This document shows, one piece after another, positions 1-5,444 of a stretch of DNA of 5,444 nt. This DNA is from an uncultured Prevotellaceae bacterium. GTDB taxonomy: Bacteria; Bacteroidota; Bacteroidia; Bacteroidales; Bacteroidaceae. Numbering within the stretch: the first letter of the stretch is position 1; the number at the start of each line of letters is the position of its first letter. The stretch spans positions 1-5,444 of the forward strand of contig CAMJRQ010000094.1 of NCBI GenBank assembly GCA_946408305.1, in the 5' to 3' direction. The notes under the pieces were generated by a model. The model saw only the letters and a program-made list of their open reading frames with translations, did no database searches and was not told the origin of the DNA. The translations under genes were made by a program, and so were the position numbers.

Positions 1-7
1 CGCTCAT
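1..7 (-). CDS. Possible start of the next operon gene (5' fragment only)
   Basis: On the minus strand an ATG at 7-5 is followed by AGCG to the window edge, giving only Met-Ser. It is preceded by the purine-rich AAGAAGA, which resembles a Bacteroidota translation-initiation context. The expected next gene after a BtuF-type gene is the FecCD/BtuC-family permease. Two codons cannot identify a gene, so this is a positional guess. Confidence 0.25.
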
Positions 8-14
8 TCTTCTT

Positions 15-44
15 GTTGCAAAGTTGCAAAGTTGCACTTGTGCA
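15..44. repeat. 8-bp periodic TGCA array in the gap after btuF
   Basis: On the plus strand GTTGCAAA occurs twice in tandem (15-22, 23-30), followed by GTTGCA (31-36). The palindromic core TGCA recurs at 17-20, 25-28, 33-36 and 41-44, exactly every 8 bp. The first two cores extend to the perfect 6-bp palindrome TTGCAA (16-21, 24-29). The third and fourth together form TGCAC-TT-GTGCA (33-44). The array fills most of the 50-nt gap between the btuF stop and a possible next start codon. The pattern is read directly. Whether it is a protein-binding site, an RNA element or a simple slippage repeat is unknown. Confidence 0.75.
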
Positions 45-57
45 TTTTGTGCCCCGT

Positions 58-1122
58 TTACTCCATCGGGACGAAGTAGTCCTTCGAAGGCGGGAGGGTG
101 AGATCGGGGTGGAGCAGGCTGATGAGGTTCTGGAGGAGGCGCTCGGGGTGGAAGGGTGTCTCCTCGTAGTAGCGGTTGTGGGCGATGTCGCAGTGCCAGG
201 CGGGGGCCGTGATGCAGCGCAGGGCGGGATAGTCGCGCAGGATTTGCTGCCGGCTGAGCGTGCCGCCGTGCTTGATGAGCCACACCTGGGCCGTGGGGGC
301 CTGCTCGAGCACTTGTTCGATGCTCAAGGGCGTGCTGCCGGCGCCAGGCAGATGGGAGAAGAGATAGTCGGCTCCGGCGTCGCGATAGAGGCGTCCCATG
401 GTGCTCTGGCCGCCGGGCAGATACCAGTAGCCGCCCTGGGGCATCTCGCAGAGGAGGCGGGGCCGATGGGCGGCGGTGGCGGCCTGGCGGCAGAGGGCGA
501 GATAGCGCTGCTCGACGCTGCGGAAGAGGCTGTCGGCCTGGTGGGCGCGGCCGAAGAGGCGGCCGTAGAAGCGAATCCACTCGGCGCGGGCCAGCGGCGA
601 GCGTTCCATGTAGTCGGCACACTCGATGAGGGGGATTCCCAGTCGCTCGAGGCGGCCGTAACCGCCGCTGTTCTCGAAGGGGGTGAGCAGGAGCGCGTCG
701 GGAGCGATTTGCATGCTGCGCTCGATGTTGGGGCTCATGCCGTTGCCCAGGTCGGCGATGCGGCCGGCGCGGACGCCCTCGTGGACGAAGGGCAGATGGA
801 TGTACTCCAGTTCGCAGATGCCGGCGATGGCATTGGCGCAGCCCAGCTCCTGAAGCAGGGCGCAGTGCACGCTGGTGAAGACGGCGGCGCGGCGCAGCGG
901 CAGGCGGGCGAGACGATAGCGGCGCAGGACGCGGGTGGTGTCCCACGGATTGAGTACGACGGCCTCGAGCTCGTGGCGCCGCTCGATGAGCTGCAGGAGG
1001 CGGGCATGGCGCAGGCGGACGGTGTCGCCTTCGGGCAAGGGAACTGTGGGCCCTGCCGACCGGCGGCACGAGGCGAGGCCGGCGAGGAGGGCGAGCAGGA
1101 GGAGGGTTATCGGTTTTTGCAT
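58..1122 (-). CDS. btuF: Periplasmic substrate-binding lipoprotein of an ABC importer, BtuF type
   Basis: This is a 354-residue protein. ATG at 1122 begins MQKPITLLLLALLAGLASC, a lipoprotein signal peptide with lipobox LASC and Cys19. Reading the frame further upstream gives only proline/arginine-rich sequence opposite btuB, so that extension is rejected. After Cys19 comes RRSAG, with no acidic surface-export signal, so the protein probably stays tethered in the periplasm. The body is a Fe/B12-type periplasmic-binding fold: N-lobe NPWDTTRVL (58-66), SVHCALLQELG (84-94), GRIADLG (120-126), NIERSMQIAPDALL (132-145); hinge region LGIPLIECADY (161-171) and SPLARAEWIRFYG (175-187); C-lobe ending FHPERLLQNLISLLHPD (324-340). 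I recognise this pattern from Bacteroidota proteins annotated as ABC transporter substrate-binding protein. The N-lobe between NPWDTTRVL and SVHCALL seems shorter than in relatives I recall. It overlaps btuB by 16 nt and has no visible Shine-Dalgarno sequence. Corrinoid delivery to BtuCD is inferred; an iron-siderophore ligand is the alternative. Confidence 0.87.
   Translation of the reverse strand: MQKPITLLLLALLAGLASCRRSAGPTVPLPEGDTVRLRHARLLQLIERRHELEAVVLNPWDTTRVLRRYRLARLPLRRAAVFTSVHCALLQELGCANAIAGICELEYIHLPFVHEGVRAGRIADLGNGMSPNIERSMQIAPDALLLTPFENSGGYGRLERLGIPLIECADYMERSPLARAEWIRFYGRLFGRAHQADSLFRSVEQRYLALCRQAATAAHRPRLLCEMPQGGYWYLPGGQSTMGRLYRDAGADYLFSHLPGAGSTPLSIEQVLEQAPTAQVWLIKHGGTLSRQQILRDYPALRCITAPAWHCDIAHNRYYEETPFHPERLLQNLISLLHPDLTLPPSKDYFVPME
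1107..1122 (-). other. 16-nt overlap of btuB 3' end and btuF start
   Basis: The btuF ATG (1122-1120) lies inside btuB, whose TAA is at 1109-1107. The 16 shared bases encode the end of btuB (last four codons C-K-N-R, plus stop) in one frame and the start of btuF (MQKPI) in another. With no Shine-Dalgarno-like sequence just upstream of the btuF ATG (the preceding bases read CCCCCACTGGTC), translational coupling or re-initiation by ribosomes leaving btuB is the likely way btuF is translated. The overlap itself is read directly; the coupling is inferred. Confidence 0.8.
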
Positions 1123-3149
1123 GACCAGTGGGGGCGGATTTCGAGGTAGAGGGCCACGCTGCGCGGCGCCATGGGGCGCGAGAGCACGGTGACGTATTCG
1201 GTGTTGAAGAGGTTGTTGACGGCGGCACGCACGCTGGCCGTGGCCCATCGCCAGCGGAAGGAGCGGGAGAGGGAGAGGTCGCTCATGTAGTAGGGCCGCA
1301 GGCGGCCGGTGATGTGGCGCGTCTCGTTGCTGGTGGTGGTGAAGCGCTCGCTGTAGTGGGTCCACCGATAGACGGCCTCCCAGCGGCGCCACGAGAGGCG
1401 CACCGCGAGATTGGCCGAGCGGCGGGGCACGTAGGGGAGCTGGCGGCCATAGGACGTGTCGTTCTCGTCTGCCGGGCGTGCGCGGTTGAGGCTCGGCGTG
1501 CAGGCCACGTTGCCCGAGACGTGGGCTTGCCACTGGCGGGGCAGCGTGAGATGGAGGGCGAGCGAGGCCTCGATGCCGTAGTTGTGGACGCGCCGCACGT
1601 TGTCGGGCTCCCAGAAGCCGTGGGCATTGGGCGTCCAGAGAATCCAGTCGGTGATGTAGGAGTCGAAGGCCGTGGCGCTGCCCTGGAGGACGGCGCGTCG
1701 CAGCGGCAGGCGGAAGGAGAGGCCGCCGTCGTAGCTCGTGGAGCGCTCGGGCTTCAGGTCGGGGTTGCCGCCCGGCTGATAGTAGAGGTCGTCCATCGAG
1801 GGGTAGCGGTAGTTGCGGGCAAGCGAGGCTCTGAGCGTCAGCTGCCAGGGGCGATAGACGACGTATTCGGCCAGCAGGGCGGGGATGGGCTGCAGGGCCT
1901 TGGTGGCATAGACCTCCTGGCGCAGGATGGCGGCCAGCGAGAAGGGCTCGGCGGGGCGCCAGCGGGCTTCGGCCGAGGCATGGAGCTCCCAGCGGCCGAG
2001 GTGGAAGTTGTCGCCGATGTGGAAGGGGCTGCGGTCCCAGCTGCGCACGTGGTTGTAGTAGGACGAGAGCGAGGCCGAGAGGAGCCAGCGGGGCGAGGGA
2101 ATCGCGTGGGCCGTGGTCTGGAGCAGCAGGGTGCTGACGTAGCTGCGGGAGTGGGTGATGTCGGTGCGCTCGTGCTGGCGCAGTGTGAAGTAGTCGTAGG
2201 CCAGGGCCTGGTGGGAGTAGCCTCCGCGCGCGGTGAGCGACCATCGGGCGGCGGTGTGCTCGTAGGAGAGCGTGCTGCGCAGCGCCTTGGTGCCCTGCTC
2301 GTTGCGAAAGTTGCTGTCGTCCTTGTAGTCGACGCTCAGGAAGGGCAGTCCGCGCTGCGAGTGGGTGTACCAGGCGGTGGCTCCCCAGCGGTTGCCCCGC
2401 TGGTCGTGGTAGAAGATGTCCTGCATGGCGTGCCAGTCGTCGAAGTATCCGCTGCGGTTGCGCTCGCGCGGATGGTAGCTGCGCAGCAGGCGGCCCTCGG
2501 CGTCGCGCTCGTCAACCATCTTGTCGTAGTTGGTGTAGCGGAAGTCGTTGCGGCTCTTGCCGTAGAAGACGCGTGTGGTGGCGCTCCAGCGGCGTCCGTC
2601 GTTGTAGGCGAGCCGCAGCAGCTGGTCGAACGTGCGGAACGAGCCGAAGCCCTGGACGTACTGCGCTCCGAAGCCTTCGCGCTCGGTGGGCTGCGAGGTG
2701 AGCTCCACGGCACCACCCAGTCCGCCGCCCGTGAGCGCCAGGCTCGAGGCGCCGTGATAGAGCGTGGCCTGGTCGATGAAGTAGGAGGGGATGAAGCTGA
2801 AATCGACGGTGCCCAGTGTGGGGGAGTTGATGCGCATTCCGTTCCACAGCACCTGGGTGTGGCTGGGCGAGGTGCCGCGAAACTCGGCCGTCGACTCGGT
2901 GGCGCGCCCGTAGCTCTTGACGAAGAGGGTGGAGTTGCGGGCGAGGATGTCGGCCATGGAGAGCGAGATGTTCTCGTGGAGGACGAGCGTGTCGAGGCGG
3001 GTGGTCTGAAGCCCGGTGTCGCGCAGGCGGTGCGAGGCCACGACGGGGACGGGCCGCAGCGTGGAGAGCGTGTCGGGCCGGGCTCCTCGCAGACCAAGCG
3101 CCGGGAGGCAGCAGGCAAGGGACAGCAGACATCGGACGGACGGCCTCAT
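1107..3149 (-). CDS. btuB: TonB-dependent outer-membrane receptor, BtuB type (probable cobalamin transporter)
   Basis: This is a 680-residue protein. ATG at 3149 is the only reasonable start; the next in-frame Met is residue 65, inside the plug. Residues 1-24 are a signal peptide. DTLSTLRPVPVVA (26-38) is a plausible TonB box. The plug (about 48-155) has SMADILARNSTLFVKSYG, EFRGTSPSHTQVLWNGMRIN and the glycine-rich GGGLGGAVEL (141-150). The rest is a 22-strand barrel in this family, with alternating aromatic strands. The family signatures YRYPSMDDLYY (447-457), GNPDLKPERS (461-470) and NNLFNTEYV (645-653) are intact. No N-terminal carboxypeptidase-regulatory-like domain is present, which separates it from SusC-type glycan importers. 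The size fits Bacteroidota BtuB. Cobalamin specificity rests on the BtuG-like and BtuF-like neighbours; a siderophore or haem receptor is the main alternative. GAGGA abuts the ATG, too close for normal Shine-Dalgarno spacing. The last five residues, SCKNR, follow a terminal HW and are mostly encoded in the overlap with the next gene. Confidence 0.87.
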   Translation of the reverse strand: MRPSVRCLLSLACCLPALGLRGARPDTLSTLRPVPVVASHRLRDTGLQTTRLDTLVLHENISLSMADILARNSTLFVKSYGRATESTAEFRGTSPSHTQVLWNGMRINSPTLGTVDFSFIPSYFIDQATLYHGASSLALTGGGLGGAVELTSQPTEREGFGAQYVQGFGSFRTFDQLLRLAYNDGRRWSATTRVFYGKSRNDFRYTNYDKMVDERDAEGRLLRSYHPRERNRSGYFDDWHAMQDIFYHDQRGNRWGATAWYTHSQRGLPFLSVDYKDDSNFRNEQGTKALRSTLSYEHTAARWSLTARGGYSHQALAYDYFTLRQHERTDITHSRSYVSTLLLQTTAHAIPSPRWLLSASLSSYYNHVRSWDRSPFHIGDNFHLGRWELHASAEARWRPAEPFSLAAILRQEVYATKALQPIPALLAEYVVYRPWQLTLRASLARNYRYPSMDDLYYQPGGNPDLKPERSTSYDGGLSFRLPLRRAVLQGSATAFDSYITDWILWTPNAHGFWEPDNVRRVHNYGIEASLALHLTLPRQWQAHVSGNVACTPSLNRARPADENDTSYGRQLPYVPRRSANLAVRLSWRRWEAVYRWTHYSERFTTTSNETRHITGRLRPYYMSDLSLSRSFRWRWATASVRAAVNNLFNTEYVTVLSRPMAPRSVALYLEIRPHWSCKNR

Positions 3150-3156
3150 TCCTCGT
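3150..3156 (-). other. 7-nt intercistronic gap before btuB
   Basis: Only ACGAGGA separates the PKD-lipoprotein stop (TGA, 3159-3157) from the btuB ATG at 3149. The GAGGA directly touches the start codon, so it is not a normally spaced ribosome binding site. The tight spacing supports one transcript and probable translational coupling. Confidence 0.7.
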
Positions 3157-4596
3157 TCACTCGGCTGCGGTGATACAATAGACCTCGGTGCTGGCGTCGC
3201 CCAGGTTGGGCGTGTGGCCCGTGATGCCGCTCTGCACCCGCACGAAGTCGATGTACTCCAGGTTGGCGGGCCGTCCGTCCCAGGTGCGGGCCGTGCGGAT
3301 GGAGAGATAGGCCCCGTGGCCCAGCGGGCCTTCGGTGTAGTCGGAACCCAGGTTGTCGGCATAGCCCCAGGGATAGGGCGGCATGGAGGAGACGCCCTGG
3401 CTGTAGGTGACGTTGCTGCGCAGCCGGCTGCCGAAGAAGGTGAGGCGCTCGTCGCCGCGCTGCCAGTCCTGCCAATAGTATTCGGCGGGGTTCCAGTAGC
3501 TCATGTAGGGGATGTAGTCCGTCTCGCCGTCGCAGCCTCGCCATGCCACTCCCGAACGGGGCTCGGCCGGGCGGTAGTAGGTCATGGCGTAGCGGGTGGA
3601 GTGGTTCTGGGAACCGTATTCCGAGCCGGCCAGCTCATACCAGAGGTCGTTGGGCAGTCCGTCGCCGTTGACGTCCTGGCTCACCCAGACGATGCCGGGC
3701 TCCGACTGATAGTCGTAGGGGTTGCCCTGGATGCAGAGGTCGTAGCCCTCGGCATGGCAGGGCACGCTGTGGTCGAAGCCCACAGTCAGGAAACCGCCCC
3801 ATCCGCCCAGGCTGATCATCCAGTGGCGCTCGAAGTGGCTCAGGACGGTGTCGCAGGCCTGTTCCTCGGTGCAGCCCGGCGGGAAGGCCTGGCCCGTGAT
3901 GATGTAGCCGTTGACCTGGTGGCCCGGGGCGGGCTGGAATTCGTAGACGCGGTTGGCCATCAGCTCTCCGGGCTGCGTCCGGCGATAGGTTCCGGCCGGC
4001 GGGCAGACGTGGATGACCACCTCCTGCTCGAGCTCGATGGAGTCGTTCGAGAGCCGGAACACGAGCCGGTGGTCGCCCTCGGCCGTGGCCTGGAAGTGTT
4101 TCTCGATGCGCTCCTCGCTGCCCACCACGAGCGGGCTTATCAGGATGTCGCTCCCCACGGGCATGTTGATTTCCGTGAACGGGAACTCCCATCGCAGCAG
4201 GCTGTCGGCCGGAGCCTGCGGGACGGCCTCCTGCCGGGCCTTCTGCACGGTCACTTTCACCTCGTCTTCGGCTTCGCCAAAGCGGTTCGTCACCCTCAGG
4301 CGGATGAAGAACTCGCCCTCCTCGGCGCTGCTGAACTCGTAGTGGTCGGCCGTGCCCACCAGCCGTCCGTCGATGCTCCATGCGTAAGTGGTCGTCTCGT
4401 CGGTGTTTTCCACATCGGGCACCAGGCTGAGCACTTCGCCGGTCATCACGCGGAAGCGGGCACCGCTCATGCTCCAGGTGATGAGGGGCTTGGGGCCCGA
4501 TGGCTCGTCGGAGGAGCAGGCAGCGAAAAAGACAACAGCAAGCAGGGCGCCGAGCAACAGCATGCGAGGGCCCGAGGAACGTGGTGCGTGAGGCAT
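3157..4596 (-). CDS. PKD-like domain surface lipoprotein of the BtuG/BtuB neighbourhood, function unknown
   Basis: This is a 479-residue protein. The ATG at 4596 is preferred over Met12 (4563) because it supplies Arg6 and Arg11 for the signal-peptide n-region. A hydrophobic stretch (12-24) leads to a lipobox, FAAC, with Cys27. The following SSDEPS is acidic, like the signals that send Bacteroidota lipoproteins to the cell surface. Residues about 34-118 form a PKD-like Ig domain (TYAWSIDGRLVGT, then FFIRLRVTNRFGEAEDEVKVTV). Residues about 130-198 look like a second, more divergent one (HRLVFRLSNDS, EQEVVIHV). The C-terminal domain, about 205-479, carries SEPGIVWVSQ, a Ca-loop-like DxNxDGxxND (308-317), WYELAGSEYG, an aromatic-rich stretch (361-379), GYADN (411-415) and IDFVRVQSG. 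Similar proteins annotated only as 'cell surface protein' occur beside DUF5074 and BtuB genes in Bacteroidota. The mature part has seven cysteines besides Cys27. It lies 14 nt after the propeller gene and 7 nt before btuB. An accessory role in surface corrinoid capture is inferred. Confidence 0.85.
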   Translation of the reverse strand: MPHAPRSSGPRMLLLGALLAVVFFAACSSDEPSGPKPLITWSMSGARFRVMTGEVLSLVPDVENTDETTTYAWSIDGRLVGTADHYEFSSAEEGEFFIRLRVTNRFGEAEDEVKVTVQKARQEAVPQAPADSLLRWEFPFTEINMPVGSDILISPLVVGSEERIEKHFQATAEGDHRLVFRLSNDSIELEQEVVIHVCPPAGTYRRTQPGELMANRVYEFQPAPGHQVNGYIITGQAFPPGCTEEQACDTVLSHFERHWMISLGGWGGFLTVGFDHSVPCHAEGYDLCIQGNPYDYQSEPGIVWVSQDVNGDGLPNDLWYELAGSEYGSQNHSTRYAMTYYRPAEPRSGVAWRGCDGETDYIPYMSYWNPAEYYWQDWQRGDERLTFFGSRLRSNVTYSQGVSSMPPYPWGYADNLGSDYTEGPLGHGAYLSIRTARTWDGRPANLEYIDFVRVQSGITGHTPNLGDASTEVYCITAAE

Positions 4597-4610
4597 AATA
4601 TCGTGGTGTT
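4597..4610 (-). other. 14-nt intercistronic gap before the PKD lipoprotein gene
   Basis: The minus strand reads AACACCACGATATT between the propeller-gene stop (4613-4611) and the ATG at 4596. It is A/T-richer than the flanking coding sequence and contains no Shine-Dalgarno motif, which is common for Bacteroidota leader regions. It has no room for a promoter or terminator, so the two genes should be co-transcribed. Confidence 0.65.
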
Positions 4611-5444
4611 TTATTTGAAGGCAAATCCGTTGGGGTTGATGCCCACACGGAACTGGTCGATGAGTTGGCCCTGGTTCGAATAGCGATAGACGACGCCCGA
4701 CTGGCTGTAGTCCACGGCGTCGGCCACGTAGAGGTCGCCGCTGTGCGGGTCGATGTTCAGTCCGTAGAGCTTGTGGCGCCGGCCCCGGCTGTCGCGCGGA
4801 GCCTCGATGAAGGGCCTCACGGGCACGTGCCGTTCGCCGACGCCCATGCGGAAGATGTCGTTGTTGATGATGTAGAGCGTGTCGCGGCCGGGGTTCAGGG
4901 CTATCTCCACACTGGCCTCGTCAGTGTCGAGCATCTCGTCCGACTCGATTTGGTGCGTCGCGGCGTCGATGCAGTAGAGATGCGGCACGTTGTCGCCGAA
5001 GGATTCCCGCTCGGTGCCGTATCCGCCATCGGTGATGACCCACAGCTTGCCGCGGCAGTCCATCGCCATGCTCTTCGGCTGCCAGCTGCTCAGCACGATG
5101 CTGTCGGTGACGGCCTCCTGCCGTGTGTCTACGACCAGAATGCTGCGGCTGTAGCACCAGCAGTTGACGAACAGCTCGTGGCCATAGGGCACGATGCGCT
5201 CCGTGCTGGCATAGCTGTAGGCCTTCTTCTGGCCCGTGGCGATGCTGCCCAGATAGGTCATCGTCGAGGGGTTGAAGATGGTGATGTAGGGCGAGAGCAG
5301 GTCGGTGGCATAGGCTTTGCCGGGGCTTTCCACGTAGACGTATCGCGGATTGACCATCCACTCCGTCTCGCCGGCTTCCAGCTGTCCCTTCACGCGGAAT
5401 GTCTCCGTGTCGATGGCCCAGATGATGCCGCTGTTCTCCACCGC
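4611..5444 (-). CDS. btuG: BtuG-like surface beta-propeller protein (YncE/DUF5074 family), 5'-truncated by window edge
   Basis: About 278 codons are visible, ending in TAA at 4613-4611. The frame stays open to the window edge, so the N-terminus, signal peptide and start are missing. The GTG at 5441 is probably an internal valine codon, not a start. The visible protein is made of short strand-turn-strand units typical of a seven-bladed YncE-like propeller: IIWAIDTETF (6-15), YITIFNPST (52-60), ILVVDTRQE (101-109), LYCIDAATH (155-163), DTLYIINND (187-195) and GDLYVADAVDY (235-245). It closes with VVYRYSNQGQLIDQF and GINPNGFAFK, an ending I recognise from Bacteroidota DUF5074 proteins. In that family BtuG binds B12 very tightly at the cell surface and caps BtuB. 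The neighbouring receptor and binding-protein genes support this role. Full-length relatives are about 370-390 residues, so roughly 100 are missing. The family match is strong; the corrinoid ligand is inferred from family and context. Confidence 0.82.
   Translation of the reverse strand, partial: AVENSGIIWAIDTETFRVKGQLEAGETEWMVNPRYVYVESPGKAYATDLLSPYITIFNPSTMTYLGSIATGQKKAYSYASTERIVPYGHELFVNCWCYSRSILVVDTRQEAVTDSIVLSSWQPKSMAMDCRGKLWVITDGGYGTERESFGDNVPHLYCIDAATHQIESDEMLDTDEASVEIALNPGRDTLYIINNDIFRMGVGERHVPVRPFIEAPRDSRGRRHKLYGLNIDPHSGDLYVADAVDYSQSGVVYRYSNQGQLIDQFRVGINPNGFAFK

Noticed and set aside
33..44. TGCAC-TT-GTGCA as a transcription terminator for the operon
   Set aside because: The stem is only 4-5 bp and no T-run follows on the minus strand. 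The operon is expected to continue into the ABC permease gene.
15..50. Bacteroidota sigma-70 type promoter in the repeat (CAACTTTG resembles TAnnTTTG on the minus strand)
   Set aside because: The match lacks the leading T and has no convincing -33 TTTG element at proper spacing. It arises from the repeat unit itself, so it is not reported as a promoter.
13..1149. Plus-strand open frame of 378 codons opposite btuF
   Set aside because: The minus-strand protein has an intact lipobox and binding-protein motifs. The plus-strand product is Ala/Gly/Glu-rich and starts inside the TGCA repeat.
1746..1766. SusC-type glycan importer as identity of the TonB-dependent receptor
   Set aside because: The NPDLKPE motif is shared by all such receptors. 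The N-terminal carboxypeptidase-regulatory-like domain and the roughly 1000-residue length of SusC are absent, and no SusD-like gene is present.
1123..2244. N-terminal extension of the btuF frame through the btuB gene to an upstream ATG
   Set aside because: The extension is Pro/Arg/His/Leu-rich out-of-frame btuB sequence. A complete lipoprotein signal peptide begins at the ATG at 1122.
1128..3173. Plus-strand open frame of 681 codons covering btuB almost exactly
   Set aside because: Its product is a low-complexity Gly/Ala/Val/Glu-rich sequence without domains, and it mirrors the btuB codon phase. High third-position G+C removes stops on the opposite strand, so this is a shadow frame.
3150..3362. 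N-terminal extension of the btuB frame by 71 residues
   Set aside because: The extension overlaps the PKD lipoprotein gene out of frame and has no signal peptide. The ATG at 3149 begins a proper signal sequence seven bases after the preceding stop.
3016..4683. Plus-strand open frame of 555 codons opposite the PKD lipoprotein gene
   Set aside because: Same composition effect. There is no recognisable domain, signal peptide or initiation context, while the minus strand encodes a clear lipoprotein.
5439..5441. GTG at 5441 as start of the propeller gene
   Set aside because: The frame continues upstream to the window edge. The sequence starts in the middle of a propeller strand with no signal peptide, so this GTG is most likely an internal valine codon.

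Overview
The window reads as part of a high-GC Bacteroidales-type genome. All the genes I can support lie on the minus strand, and together they look like a cobalamin (vitamin B12 or related corrinoid) capture and uptake operon. Three things suggest Bacteroidota: Bacteroidota-style lipoprotein leaders, weak or absent Shine-Dalgarno sequences, and the pairing of a surface beta-propeller lipoprotein family (YncE/DUF5074, BtuG-like) with a BtuB-type TonB-dependent receptor. Lines counted by hand are about 62-65% G+C, which is high for this group. The genus cannot be fixed from this window.

Layout in transcription order (right to left): (1) 5444-4611, the C-terminal part of a BtuG-like seven-bladed propeller protein, whose 5' end lies outside the window; (2) 4596-3157, a 479-residue lipoprotein with PKD-like domains and a C-terminal domain of unknown function that often accompanies BtuG-type genes; (3) 3149-1107, a 680-residue TonB-dependent outer-membrane receptor of BtuB type; (4) 1122-58, a 354-residue periplasmic substrate-binding lipoprotein of BtuF type; (5) 57-1, a short A/T-rich gap that holds a striking 8-bp periodic TGCA repeat and a possible start codon for the next gene. 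Gaps are 14 nt and 7 nt, followed by a 16-nt overlap, so genes 1-4 are very probably one transcript.

Proposed joint action, inferred from family knowledge: the propeller protein captures corrinoid at the cell surface and passes it to BtuB. BtuB imports it into the periplasm using TonB energy, and BtuF delivers it to an inner-membrane BtuC/BtuD ABC transporter. That transporter is not in the window and would be expected just downstream, past position 1. The PKD lipoprotein is the least understood member and the best candidate for unexplained biology. No promoter, riboswitch, tRNA, rRNA, CRISPR array or mobile element could be supported. A cobalamin riboswitch, if present, would lie upstream of the propeller gene, past position 5444.
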